From Bradyrhizobium sp. AUGA SZCCT0158 (GTDB taxonomy: Bacteria; Pseudomonadota; Alphaproteobacteria; Rhizobiales; Xanthobacteraceae), in assembly GCF_018130065.1 (NCBI RefSeq), contig NZ_JAFCME010000021.1, forward strand, positions 47,209-111,208: a DNA stretch of 64,000 nt, read 5' to 3'. The notes below the pieces were generated by a model that was not told the origin of the DNA, did no database searches, and saw only the letters and a list, made by a program, of their open reading frames with translations. Shown in pieces: positions 8,614-17,335 of this stretch; the stretch's first letter is position 1; every line of letters starts with the position of its first letter. Made by a program: the position numbers and the translations under genes.

Positions 8614-9933
8614 ATGACGATCATCCGAGCCCCGCAGCCCGTTGACCTCAAATTGTATGCACCCGACGCGGCCGAGCCCGAGCAATTTTACGGCCTTCCG
8701 GCAGATATCCAGTTCTGCAGCAGCTGCACCTACAGCAACCAGAAGCCGAACTCCGACAAGGAGTACAAGCACACGCGCGGCTCCAAGAAGCCGACCGTCG
8801 CTTTCAACGCCAAGGGCATCTGCTCGGCATGCGAGGTCGCCGAAAAAAAGAAGAACGTCGACTGGGCTGCGCGCGACCTCGAATTGCGGGCGCTCTGCGA
8901 CCGCTATCGCAAGCATGACGGCAGCTACGATTGCGTCGTTCCCGGATCGGGCGGCAAGGACAGCTTCTATGCTGCCCACAAGCTCAAGCACGAATACGGC
9001 ATGAACCCGCTGACCGTGACCTGGGCGCCCCATATCTACACCGACTGGGGATGGAAGAATTTCCAGGCCTGGATGCATGCAGGCTTCGACAACTACCTAT
9101 TCACGCCCAATGGCCGGGTCCATCGCCTGCTCACCCGCCTCGCGCTCGAACAAATGTTCCATCCATTCCAGCCGTTCATCATGGGACAGATGTACTTTCC
9201 GCCGAAGATCGCGGCCCAACTTGGCATCCCCCTGGTCTTCTACGGCGAAAACCCGACCGAGTATGGCAACGCCGCCGCCGGGGATTCCAAGGCTACCAAA
9301 GACCTGGAGTTCTTCTCGAGCGCCGACAAATCGAACATCTTTCTCGCGGGCACCGCGGTCGCAGAGCTCAAGTCGAAATTCGGTCTTACCGATCACGATT
9401 TACTTCCTTACTTGCCGCCCGATCCCGGATCGATCAAGGCGGCCGCGCTTAACGTGCAGTATCTCGGATACTACATGCCGTGGCATCCGCAGGAATGTTA
9501 CTATTACGCCGTCGAGCATGGCGGCTTCCAGGCGGCGCCGGAGCGTACCGCCGGCACCTACAGCAAATACAGCTCGATCGACGACAAGATCGACGATCTG
9601 CATTATTTCACGACCTTCGTAAAATTCGGCATCGGACGAGCGACCTACGATTCTTCGCAGGAAATCCGCAACGGGGAACTCGACCGCGTCGAAGGCGTTC
9701 AACTCGTGCGCCGGTTCGACGGGGAATATTCGGAGCGATTCGAGAAGGACAATTTCGACTTCCTGTCGATCCCTCCGGCACAGTTCCCGGTTGCGTCGAA
9801 GATGTTCGAGCAGCCGATCATAGACCGCCAATATTTCGACCGGCTGACAGACCAGTTCCGCTCTCCGCATATCTGGAAGTTCGAAGGCAATCAGTGGAAA
9901 TTGCGCAAGACCGTCTTCGACGGCAACGTCTGA
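8614..9933 (+). CDS. ptmG: N-acetyl sugar amidotransferase, PseA/PtmG-like
   Basis: ATP-pyrophosphatase-fold enzyme of the family that converts an N-acetyl group to an acetamidino group on sugars (PseA, PtmG, WbpG). Two Cys pairs, C35/C38 and C70/C73, form a likely zinc site before the PP-loop GSGGKDS at residues 111-117. The 439-residue length and the motif FQPFIMGQMY fit this family. AAGGA lies eight bases before the ATG. It follows the legionaminate genes after a 51-base gap, so an acetamidino derivative is the likely product. No HisH/HisF pair is adjacent, unlike the second copy at 24.8 kb, so its nitrogen donor is unclear. Confidence 0.85.
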   Translation: MTIIRAPQPVDLKLYAPDAAEPEQFYGLPADIQFCSSCTYSNQKPNSDKEYKHTRGSKKPTVAFNAKGICSACEVAEKKKNVDWAARDLELRALCDRYRKHDGSYDCVVPGSGGKDSFYAAHKLKHEYGMNPLTVTWAPHIYTDWGWKNFQAWMHAGFDNYLFTPNGRVHRLLTRLALEQMFHPFQPFIMGQMYFPPKIAAQLGIPLVFYGENPTEYGNAAAGDSKATKDLEFFSSADKSNIFLAGTAVAELKSKFGLTDHDLLPYLPPDPGSIKAAALNVQYLGYYMPWHPQECYYYAVEHGGFQAAPERTAGTYSKYSSIDDKIDDLHYFTTFVKFGIGRATYDSSQEIRNGELDRVEGVQLVRRFDGEYSERFEKDNFDFLSIPPAQFPVASKMFEQPIIDRQYFDRLTDQFRSPHIWKFEGNQWKLRKTVFDGNV

Positions 9934-9976
9934 CCGACGTTCCGGATAACCGCCTCTCTCCAGGTAACATCATCTT

Positions 9977-11833
9977 ATGCAACCGTTGAAACCGCTCGCT
10001 GTCATCAATATCTCGGCGATTGCCCGCCACTTTCTTCTCGGGGAAATATTGCGGAGGCGATGGCAGTTTGCCGGCTTTATTATCTTGAGCCTGATTGCCG
10101 CGTTGATCGAGATGACCGGCGTAGGCTTGATCTTTCCGCTGCTCATCATCATCGTCGATCCGGCAAGCCTCAACAAAGTCCCGATCCTTGCCGACCTGGT
10201 CACGCGCTTTGGCGTCGGCAACGAACTGCCGATCCTGATCATCATACTGATCGGCATTCTGATGGTCGGCAAGAACGTGTACATGCTTTTTTTCACGTGG
10301 CTTCAGCTGCACACCATCGCCAAGTGGAAGGCACAGTTGTCGCGGCGCCTGATGCATACCTATCTGTTCTCGGACTACAGCGTGCATCTCAGCAAAACGA
10401 GTTCGGAGATCATCCGCAATCTGTCGCTGACCGCCGCTGTTTTCGATCAATTCATGACCGCATTGATAAATATCACCGTCAATGGCGTCATGCTGATCGG
10501 GCTTTGCGCCGTCCTGGTGTTCGTATTACCTCCGGAGACGTTGGTAAGCCTGATCGTGGTCGGTCTCGCCTCGTGGGCTCTTTACCTTTCCATGCGCCGC
10601 CCCTTCGAAAAAACCGGGCAAGAGCTCAACAGCATTTTTGAAAAACGCCAGGCCATTTTGCGCCAGTCAATCGGCATCATGAAAGAGACGAAGCTGAACG
10701 CCAAGGAAAATTTCTTCCTGGACCGCTACATCGAGGTTGAGCGGAGGAATTTCTCGCGGCAGGCTCACTTTAATTTCCTGTCGTCAATTTCGCCGCTCGG
10801 AACCGAAGCCGCGGTTATCGTCGCGATCCTCGGTATTGTTACTTACATCCTGTTCTTCAGCGGACACCAGAATACCGGCATTGCCGTCCTGGCGTTGCTG
10901 ACCGCGACGCTTTTCCGGCTGACGCCGGTGCTCAATCGCATCCTTTCGGCTTTGCAGGCCATGAACCTCAGCCGCAACTCGGTTGAAATCATTGCAAAGG
11001 AACTGGACGAACTCGAACCTCACATTTTCAGGTCCACCATCGAACCGCAGCCAATTCCGTTCCAAAAGCAGATTGAGTTCGACCGCGTGGGATACTCTTA
11101 TCCCGAATCCGAGGCGCGGGCCGTTCATGACCTGTCGTTTACAATTCGCAGAGGTGAAATCGTCGGCATCACCGGCGCATCCGGATCCGGAAAAAGCACC
11201 CTCGCCAGCCTTTTGATGGGACTGCTACCCCCGGCCGACGGTCAGATCCGTATTGACGGCACTGTCATTGATAACCAGGCAACGATCCGCGCCTGGCAAA
11301 TGCACATTGGTTTCGTGCCACAGGGGGTCTTCCTGGTCGATGACACCATCGCCAACAATATTGCCTTCGCGGTCGATCCCGCGGACATTGACGAAAAGCG
11401 CGTTTGGCGGGCCCTTGAAATGGTAGAGTTGCGGGAATTCGTTGAAAGTCTCCCGGATGGGCTCAAGCACCGACTCGGCGAGGACGGCGCGCGTCTGTCT
11501 GGCGGCCAGCGTCAGCGCGTCGGGATTGCCCGCGTTCTCTACGACGATCCCGAATTCATGGTCTTTGACGAGGCGACATCTTCCCTAGATAATACAACGG
11601 AGCGCGCCTTCAGCGATAATTTGATGCGGATTCGCAGGAACCGCGCAGTCGTCATCATTGCGCACAGGCTGAGCACGCTGCGTGACTGCGATCGCATCAT
11701 CATGCTCGACAAGGGAACCGTCATCGATTCCGGTACGTTCGACGAGCTGAATGTCCGCTGCGCGCCATTCCGCAGATTGGTCGAACTGGCGAATCTGAAT
11801 CGCCAGGCAGAATTGAATGCTCGGGCATCATGA
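9977..11833 (+). CDS. ABC transporter, fused membrane and ATPase domains, PglK/MsbA-like flippase
   Basis: Half-transporter with an N-terminal membrane domain (about residues 25-330, six hydrophobic segments) and a C-terminal ATPase domain. Walker A is GASGSGKST near residue 400, the signature LSGGQRQR near 507, Walker B FMVFDEATSSLD near 527 and the H-loop IIAHRLS. By context it flips a lipid-linked oligosaccharide across the inner membrane, as PglK does, since no Wzx-type flippase is seen in the window. An exporter of another substrate cannot be excluded. It lies between the legionaminate genes and the second NeuA/NeuB pair, separated by short gaps. Confidence 0.85.
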   Translation: MQPLKPLAVINISAIARHFLLGEILRRRWQFAGFIILSLIAALIEMTGVGLIFPLLIIIVDPASLNKVPILADLVTRFGVGNELPILIIILIGILMVGKNVYMLFFTWLQLHTIAKWKAQLSRRLMHTYLFSDYSVHLSKTSSEIIRNLSLTAAVFDQFMTALINITVNGVMLIGLCAVLVFVLPPETLVSLIVVGLASWALYLSMRRPFEKTGQELNSIFEKRQAILRQSIGIMKETKLNAKENFFLDRYIEVERRNFSRQAHFNFLSSISPLGTEAAVIVAILGIVTYILFFSGHQNTGIAVLALLTATLFRLTPVLNRILSALQAMNLSRNSVEIIAKELDELEPHIFRSTIEPQPIPFQKQIEFDRVGYSYPESEARAVHDLSFTIRRGEIVGITGASGSGKSTLASLLMGLLPPADGQIRIDGTVIDNQATIRAWQMHIGFVPQGVFLVDDTIANNIAFAVDPADIDEKRVWRALEMVELREFVESLPDGLKHRLGEDGARLSGGQRQRVGIARVLYDDPEFMVFDEATSSLDNTTERAFSDNLMRIRRNRAVVIIAHRLSTLRDCDRIIMLDKGTVIDSGTFDELNVRCAPFRRLVELANLNRQAELNARAS

Positions 11834-11900
11834 CCGGGCACGTCAACGGTCTGGTCGTTCACCCAGATCCCGACGCTCCTAGTCGAATACAGGCAAACGA

Positions 11901-12602
11901 ATGCCGATAGAGATCGTAGCCATCATACCGGCGCGCGGAGGATCAAAAGGTCTGTCCCGAAAGAATCTCCGCGTCGTCGGCGGCATGTCGCTCGTCGCCC
12001 ACGCTATCCGCGCGGGACTCGAATCCGCCCGCGTCGATGCGACATACGTTTCGACCGAGGACGACGAGATCGCAGCAGCCACGTTGCAGCACGGCGCAAG
12101 CCTCATCAGGAGGCCGGCGGAGTTGGCGACCGACATTGCGCAGAACGATTCAGTGCTACGACACGCCCTGCACACGATCCGCCATGACGGCCACGATCCG
12201 AAAATTCTGGTCTTGCTCCAGCCGACTTCGCCGTTTCGACGGGCAAGTCATGTTGATGGTGCGCTTGAGTTGTTCGTGAACGGCGCGGCGGCCTCCGTGA
12301 TCAGCATTTGTGATGTCGATCATCACCCGGGCAAGGCGGTCAGATTGGACGGCGGATTGATCGAACCGTTTACCAACGACCGCGATATGGAAGCCCGCCG
12401 GCAGGACATGACGCCGGTATATCGGCAGAATGGGGCCATCTATGTGACGCACGTCGCCGATTTTCTGGAAAGTAACCAGCTATTTCGACGGCCCTGCAAG
12501 GGATACAGAATGACCCGTCGCGAAAGCATCGATATCGACGACGAGTTCGACCTTCAGTTCGCAGAGTTTATCGCCGGCCCACCGCCCGAACCATCGAGAT
12601 AA
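11901..12602 (+). CDS. second CMP-nonulosonic acid cytidylyltransferase (NeuA-like)
   Basis: A 233-residue cytidylyltransferase with the CTP loop IIPARGGSKGLSRKNL, LLQPTSPFR, QNGAIYVT and SIDIDDEFDL near the end. All standard motifs are intact. It is clearly distinct from the copy at 5.4 kb. It sits directly upstream of a second NeuB-like gene, so the two probably form a second activated-acid branch, or supply another sugar acid. It is unlikely to be KdsB, because the SxDxDxxxDL end is of the NeuA/PtmB type. Confidence 0.87.
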   Translation: MPIEIVAIIPARGGSKGLSRKNLRVVGGMSLVAHAIRAGLESARVDATYVSTEDDEIAAATLQHGASLIRRPAELATDIAQNDSVLRHALHTIRHDGHDPKILVLLQPTSPFRRASHVDGALELFVNGAAASVISICDVDHHPGKAVRLDGGLIEPFTNDRDMEARRQDMTPVYRQNGAIYVTHVADFLESNQLFRRPCKGYRMTRRESIDIDDEFDLQFAEFIAGPPPEPSR

Positions 12603-12608
12603 CAAATC

Positions 12609-12628
12609 GCTTCGGCATGATCCGAAGC
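12609..12628. other. short inverted repeat between neuA-like and neuB-like genes
   Basis: A 7-bp perfect stem (GCTTCGG / CCGAAGC) with a 6-base loop lies in the 54-base gap, about 28 bases before the next start. There is no U-run after it, so it is not a standard terminator. It might stabilise or attenuate the transcript, or be fortuitous. Confidence 0.35.
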
Positions 12629-12656
12629 CCCCAAAAATTATCTGGAGACTGACGCC

Positions 12657-13745
12657 ATGACGCGACGCTTCTCTATCGGCCGGCACCCCTTGGCGCCCGA
12701 CGCCCCGCCGCTTTTTTTCGCGGAGATCGGAAGCTATTTCAACGGCGACGTGGATCTTGCCGCAGGGATGATCAAGCGCATTCTTGCTGCCCAATTGCAG
12801 GTGCCCGAGCAGCCTTTGGCGCTAAAGACCGAGATCCTGAACGATCCGGAAATCTGCCTGCCGGGCGACACGACAGAGACCTACGCAGCCAAGGACGGTC
12901 GCACCCGGCAGGAAAATTACCGCACGCTGATCGAGCGGAAGGTCGTACCGCTGGAGGCATATGCACGCCTGTTCAAACTTGCAACGGACGCCAACGTGCC
13001 GCTGGTCGTTTCGATATACGACTTCGTAGCAACCGATTTCGCGGCAGCACATGGCGCGGCGGCACTGAAGATCCCATCCTCCAATCTCGTCCACATTCCA
13101 TTGATACGCCATGCGGCCGCGAAGGGGCTGCCGCTGGTCATCGACACCGGCCGCTCAACCATTGGAGAGGTACATCGGGCGGTATCGACCGCGCGCGCGG
13201 CAGGTTGCGAGGATATCGTTATTCAGCACAGCCCTGACGGTCACCCCGCCTTGCCGAAGGCACACAATCTACGCATCCTGCAGACCTATCTGAGCACGTT
13301 CGGCGTGCCGGTTGGCTTGTCCGATCATCACGTCGGCCTTGAAGCGCTCTATCTGTCGATCGCACTCGGCGCAACGGTTTTGGAGAAAGGCGTCCACGTC
13401 GCGGCCGATGAACTCGATCAGGACATTTCTCACTCGGCAGCGCTGGATGACTTGCCGCGCATTCTGCGGTCGGTTTACGAATCCTGGCAGGCGATGGGGA
13501 AACCCGCTCGCGATCCGAAAGCGAAGATCGACGGCGTGATCGGCACTTCGCAGCGCCAGTGCGTCGTCGCAAAGCATGATCTCAAGCCAGGAAGCGTCGT
13601 CTCTTTTGATACCGTGCGCTTTGCATTTCCGTGCAAAGGCATTCCAGTTGAATACTGGGATCTCGTCGCGGGCTGGACGATAACCTCGCCCGTTGCGGCG
13701 GGGACACCGGTGCAGTGGCACAATGTCCAGCAACGACCTAGCTAG
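12657..13745 (+). CDS. divergent NeuB-family synthase
   Basis: NeuB-like barrel of 362 residues with AEIGSYFNGD at 22-31 in place of AEIGxNHNGD, a conserved GLSDHH at 220-225 and a C-terminal SAF-type region. Several classic positions differ: the KIPSGE motif reads KIPSSN (Asn143 where NeuB has its conserved Glu), and EKHFT reads EKGVH. The family makes nonulosonic acids from PEP and an amino-hexose; here the substrate or even the chemistry may differ. GGAG lies about 10 bases upstream of the ATG. It is paired with the cytidylyltransferase just before it, and the next gene overlaps its 3' end. Confidence 0.82.
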   Translation: MTRRFSIGRHPLAPDAPPLFFAEIGSYFNGDVDLAAGMIKRILAAQLQVPEQPLALKTEILNDPEICLPGDTTETYAAKDGRTRQENYRTLIERKVVPLEAYARLFKLATDANVPLVVSIYDFVATDFAAAHGAAALKIPSSNLVHIPLIRHAAAKGLPLVIDTGRSTIGEVHRAVSTARAAGCEDIVIQHSPDGHPALPKAHNLRILQTYLSTFGVPVGLSDHHVGLEALYLSIALGATVLEKGVHVAADELDQDISHSAALDDLPRILRSVYESWQAMGKPARDPKAKIDGVIGTSQRQCVVAKHDLKPGSVVSFDTVRFAFPCKGIPVEYWDLVAGWTITSPVAAGTPVQWHNVQQRPS

Positions 13746-14748
13746 GGAACCCGCGTGGAAGGACCTGGAGCCGGGGCTGCCACAATGGTGTTTGGCCGAG
13801 CCGGCCGAAAGCGTCCGTCTGCTCGAGGCAACCGGCCTGAAGGGTAGCGTTTCGGTATTGAACTTCGACGGCGTGCCGCAAAAGATGTTCCGGATTGACT
13901 CGGCGGCCCACCCGCCGGTTTTCCTGAAGCAAATCCCGCCGGAGCGTCGCGCGGCAGCTATCCGCGCTGAGGCCATTGGGCACTGGCTGGCCGGTCAGGG
14001 CATTCACGCAGCTGCTGCCCTTGCCGGATTTCCAAAACCGCTCGCCGATGGAGGTGTTGTGGTGGCGATGCCCTATCTCGAGGGACGGCGGCTCAATGCC
14101 ACCCTTGGCGACTGCGTGGCGTTGGGGAAGAGCGTGGCCGCATTCCACACCGCACTCGCTCGCCACCCCGCCAAAGAGCAATGGCACGCGCATACCCAAA
14201 CGCGTCTTGCCGAGTTGACATCGATACGGGCCGACTGCGCGACCGGACGACTCACGGTTGGCCCGGAACCCGACTTTCTGCGAATCCTTGCGTCAGACCA
14301 GGCCGTCGACTTCACAGGTCCGGGCTTGCACGTGCAGCCTCTTCATGGCGACCTTAATCCGGGCAACACGCTGTTCGTCGAGGGGCAGCCCCTGTTGCTG
14401 GACTTCGAGGATGTGTTTCATTCTGTCCTGCCCGTACGGTTTGAACTTGCGCTGATGGTCGAGCGGTTCATACTCGTACGCGTTGATGACGAGGCTGCCG
14501 TGGACCTTGGCCGCGCCATGCTGCAAAGCTACGAAGCCGGCATCGACAACGGGCCGCAGCAAATCGAAATCGATCCGGTCGACGTTTTTCGTGCATTGGC
14601 ATTGCGCTCGCTCTGCGTTTTGGCGCTCGCGGCAAGCAAAGGCACTTCGATATCCGACGCAGAGTGGCGAAAATTCTCTCGACTTGAACGCCAGGCACGC
14701 GAGCGCGCGCAAACCATACGTGCCATATTCAGGGATGCCGCATTGTGA
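13723..14748 (+). CDS. phosphotransferase of the choline/aminoglycoside kinase superfamily
   Basis: A 341-residue kinase-like protein. The Brenner-type catalytic motif LHGDLNPGN and the metal-binding LLLDFEDV are both visible, with an N-terminal lobe containing FLKQIPPERR and the hinge-like AMPYLEGRR. The ATG start overlaps the NeuB-like gene by 23 bases. In polysaccharide loci such kinases phosphorylate sugars, choline or other small alcohols, and LicA is one example. No choline-specific cytidylyltransferase is adjacent, so the substrate is unknown. It is part of the same overlapping transcript as the NeuA/NeuB pair and the GT-like genes that follow. Confidence 0.78.
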   Translation: MSSNDLAREPAWKDLEPGLPQWCLAEPAESVRLLEATGLKGSVSVLNFDGVPQKMFRIDSAAHPPVFLKQIPPERRAAAIRAEAIGHWLAGQGIHAAAALAGFPKPLADGGVVVAMPYLEGRRLNATLGDCVALGKSVAAFHTALARHPAKEQWHAHTQTRLAELTSIRADCATGRLTVGPEPDFLRILASDQAVDFTGPGLHVQPLHGDLNPGNTLFVEGQPLLLDFEDVFHSVLPVRFELALMVERFILVRVDDEAAVDLGRAMLQSYEAGIDNGPQQIEIDPVDVFRALALRSLCVLALAASKGTSISDAEWRKFSRLERQARERAQTIRAIFRDAAL

Positions 14749-15881
14749 CCTTCCGCCTGCTGATTACGGCTCGCGATGCTGCGGCATCCCTTCACCTGAT
14801 CGAAATTGCAAAGGCGGCAACGAGTCGCCGGGATATCGCAATCGAAATCGCCACCCAAATGCCGGCAACACGGTATTTTCGTAACGCGGGCATAGCTACC
14901 CATGAGGTCGATCTGCCGCCAAGCGCTTCCCGCGACTGCCCGGAGGGCGCCGCGCTGATGCGGGAAGCGGACGCCATCCTCGAACGAACAATGCCGGACT
15001 CGGTCCTTTGCGGTCTTTCGACGCCATTCGATGGAGGCATTGACGAAGCGGTTACGGCGGCTTTTCAAGGCCCGCGATTTGTCATGCAGGACTTCTGGGG
15101 CGAGGCTAATCTTCTGTTCGGCCAAAAGGCCGATCTGTACTTCGCGCTTGATGCAGAAGGTGTTCGTCTCAGCGCTGAGCGCCACAATATTCCCGCGGTT
15201 GCGATCGGTTCGCCGCGGCATTCAGCTTATAGTTCAATGAACATTCCATCGATCCGGCAGACGGTGCGAGATCGACTCGCAATCGAGCCTGGCACCGTGG
15301 TGATGGGTTTCTTCGGCCAGGCGCTGCATTCGATAGACGGTTACCGCAGAACGCTGAGTGCGTGGGCGGACGCGGTGGCTTCGCAAGCAGGTCCTTGCGT
15401 CATCATCTATCGCCCGCATCCGCGCGAGCACGCCGAGGATGTAACCTGGTCGCACCAGCGCCTCGCCGGCTCGGGCGTGCGTTGCGTTCTCGGCGACTAC
15501 GGAGACGTGGAGCATTCTCTGCTGGCTTGCGATGTTGTCTGTAGCGCATTTTCGAACTGCACCTACGACGTCGCCTACCTCAACTATTTTTCAGATAAGC
15601 CATTGATCTCGCCGGTTGCGCTATTCTTCGATCCCGGTATCGTCGATTATTTTCACCGCATGGTGCGCCTCGCCGAGTTTCCATATTTGAAGGCCGGCCT
15701 GGTAATGGCGGTACGCCAGGAAGCCGACCTTGCTGACACCCTTGCGCGCGCCGCTACACCGCAAGAGAAAGCGCTCTCTTGGCAGCAGGCCCGCAAGCTC
15801 GCCGACCCTGCCGCGGCGCCGATGCGCGTGCTCGATGCGATATTGAAGTACCCCGGACAGGACGCGCCGGGCCGGACCTGA
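14745..15881 (+). CDS. unrecognised GT-B-like transferase, polysaccharide locus
   Basis: A 378-residue protein, GTG start overlapping the upstream stop. No family is recognised with certainty. The layout suggests a two-domain GT-B fold: a mixed alpha/beta N-half (RLLITARDAAASLHLIEIAK), then VVMGFFGQ, IIYRPHPREHAED and DVVCSAFSNCTYDVAYL. The RPHP motif followed by an acidic/Ser stretch resembles the sugar-nucleotide-binding half of CDP-glycerol transferases and related capsule enzymes. It is the first of three consecutive proteins of this general type. A glycosyl- or polyol-phosphate-transferase role is inferred. Confidence 0.62.
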   Translation: MTFRLLITARDAAASLHLIEIAKAATSRRDIAIEIATQMPATRYFRNAGIATHEVDLPPSASRDCPEGAALMREADAILERTMPDSVLCGLSTPFDGGIDEAVTAAFQGPRFVMQDFWGEANLLFGQKADLYFALDAEGVRLSAERHNIPAVAIGSPRHSAYSSMNIPSIRQTVRDRLAIEPGTVVMGFFGQALHSIDGYRRTLSAWADAVASQAGPCVIIYRPHPREHAEDVTWSHQRLAGSGVRCVLGDYGDVEHSLLACDVVCSAFSNCTYDVAYLNYFSDKPLISPVALFFDPGIVDYFHRMVRLAEFPYLKAGLVMAVRQEADLADTLARAATPQEKALSWQQARKLADPAAAPMRVLDAILKYPGQDAPGRT

Positions 15882-17335
15882 TGCTTGGTCATGCGGAAAT
15901 CAACCAACGATTTCTCGAACTCGACCGTCACCCGGTTCTGCTTCGAGAGGCGTTCGATGGATGGCTTGCATGGCCCATCGTCAAGGAACGGATTTGGCTG
16001 CTCTGCTTTGAGGTCAATTCGCAACCGTCGCCCGCCGACAGTATTAGACGACTCCGACTGGGAATATCTCAGATCGTTCGCGGTCTTGCCGTTCCGATCG
16101 AGGCTGACCTGGCGTTGTTTTATGAACCGCGCGAGGTGACTCCCATTCCCGGAATCACTCTGCACCCCCACCTGGGAGAGATAGATCACCTCAAACCGGG
16201 GCGGCGTATTCTGCACTACCGTTACGACTGGGGAACGACCCGCGATCGGTCGGCCGGGCCCGGCCTGTTTGACAATTATGGAATTGGCGCAGTGACTGCG
16301 GCCGGCGCTTCGGTTGTGTCCCGCGCTCCCGCCATCCGACGCCTCGCCGAAGGCCTGAGCGGCGCGATAGCCGCCTTAATCCCGGAGCTCCCGCGGCAAG
16401 TCGTAGCCCTGACCGTTTCAAACCAGCTGGCGCGCTTCAGAATTCAATTTGGCCTGATCCGGCTGCTCCTGAAGCGTTGGAAGGTAAGGTCAATCGTTGT
16501 TCTCGATGCCAGCGCGAAGATTCCTGAAATCGCCGCGGCGAAGTCGCTAGGACTGCCAGTCACCGAAGTTCAGCACGGCATGTTCAGCGCCAAAGAGCCC
16601 CATTATTCCTGGTCGGCAGTGCATCGCGCACTTCCGCTCAAGTTACCCCTCCCCGACCGGATGGTCGTGTTCGGACCGTTGTGGGGGGACCAGCTGCGTC
16701 GCGCGGGATATTGGTGCGGTGATGAGATAATCGAGGCGCCAAGCCCTATCCTCGACAAGTACCGGCATCTGGCAACTCGACAGACGAGCGCAGCGGCCGA
16801 TTCTCCTCTTCGACTCGTCTTTCCCACTCAACCCTATGTGCAAGCGGCGGCGATCCAGTTCTTGAATGGGATACTTGAGCGCCAGAAAAATTCCGGCTCG
16901 GACACCTTTCGCTTGCGCATCAAGATCCATCCGCTTGAGCGGACACAACGCTCTGAGTATTTGGTATTGGCCGACAAATATCCGGAAAGCTGCAGCATCG
17001 CGGCCGACGACAGTGAGGCATTCGACGAAATGCTCAAGGCGGACTGCGTGATCGGCTACACCTCATTGATGCTGCTCGAAGCCATCGGCCTTGGTATTCC
17101 TGTGGTCGGCTTGCGCGGGGGCGCGGCCGCTGAAGGTTTTTGCGCTACCTTCGAAATGCCCGAGCTTGCCGACATTATTCCCGAGGTTTCGAGCGCCGAG
17201 GCCCTTCTGTCGCTCATCTCAATGTGGCGAAATTCAACTGGCTATGTCGAGCAAAGAGCTCTAGTTGCGCGTGCCATGACGCGCGTCTACACAATCGACG
17301 GTCCCAAGGTCGAGGACATCATCGGTCATGCCTGA
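15881..17335 (+). CDS. unrecognised GT-B-like transferase, polysaccharide locus
   Basis: A 484-residue protein. ATG at the TGATG junction with the previous gene was chosen; an ATG about 100 bases earlier lies inside that gene. The N-terminal half has WLAWPIVKERIW. The C-terminal half has VTEVQHGMFS, RLVFPTQPYV, IKIHPLERTQ and CVIGYTSLMLLEAIGLGIPV, the last two resembling the nucleotide-sugar-binding part of GT-B transferases (polysialyl- or CDP-glycerol-transferase types). No transmembrane segment is evident, so it probably acts on the cytoplasmic membrane face. The function is inferred from fold-like motifs and position only. Confidence 0.62.
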   Translation: MLGHAEINQRFLELDRHPVLLREAFDGWLAWPIVKERIWLLCFEVNSQPSPADSIRRLRLGISQIVRGLAVPIEADLALFYEPREVTPIPGITLHPHLGEIDHLKPGRRILHYRYDWGTTRDRSAGPGLFDNYGIGAVTAAGASVVSRAPAIRRLAEGLSGAIAALIPELPRQVVALTVSNQLARFRIQFGLIRLLLKRWKVRSIVVLDASAKIPEIAAAKSLGLPVTEVQHGMFSAKEPHYSWSAVHRALPLKLPLPDRMVVFGPLWGDQLRRAGYWCGDEIIEAPSPILDKYRHLATRQTSAAADSPLRLVFPTQPYVQAAAIQFLNGILERQKNSGSDTFRLRIKIHPLERTQRSEYLVLADKYPESCSIAADDSEAFDEMLKADCVIGYTSLMLLEAIGLGIPVVGLRGGAAAEGFCATFEMPELADIIPEVSSAEALLSLISMWRNSTGYVEQRALVARAMTRVYTIDGPKVEDIIGHA

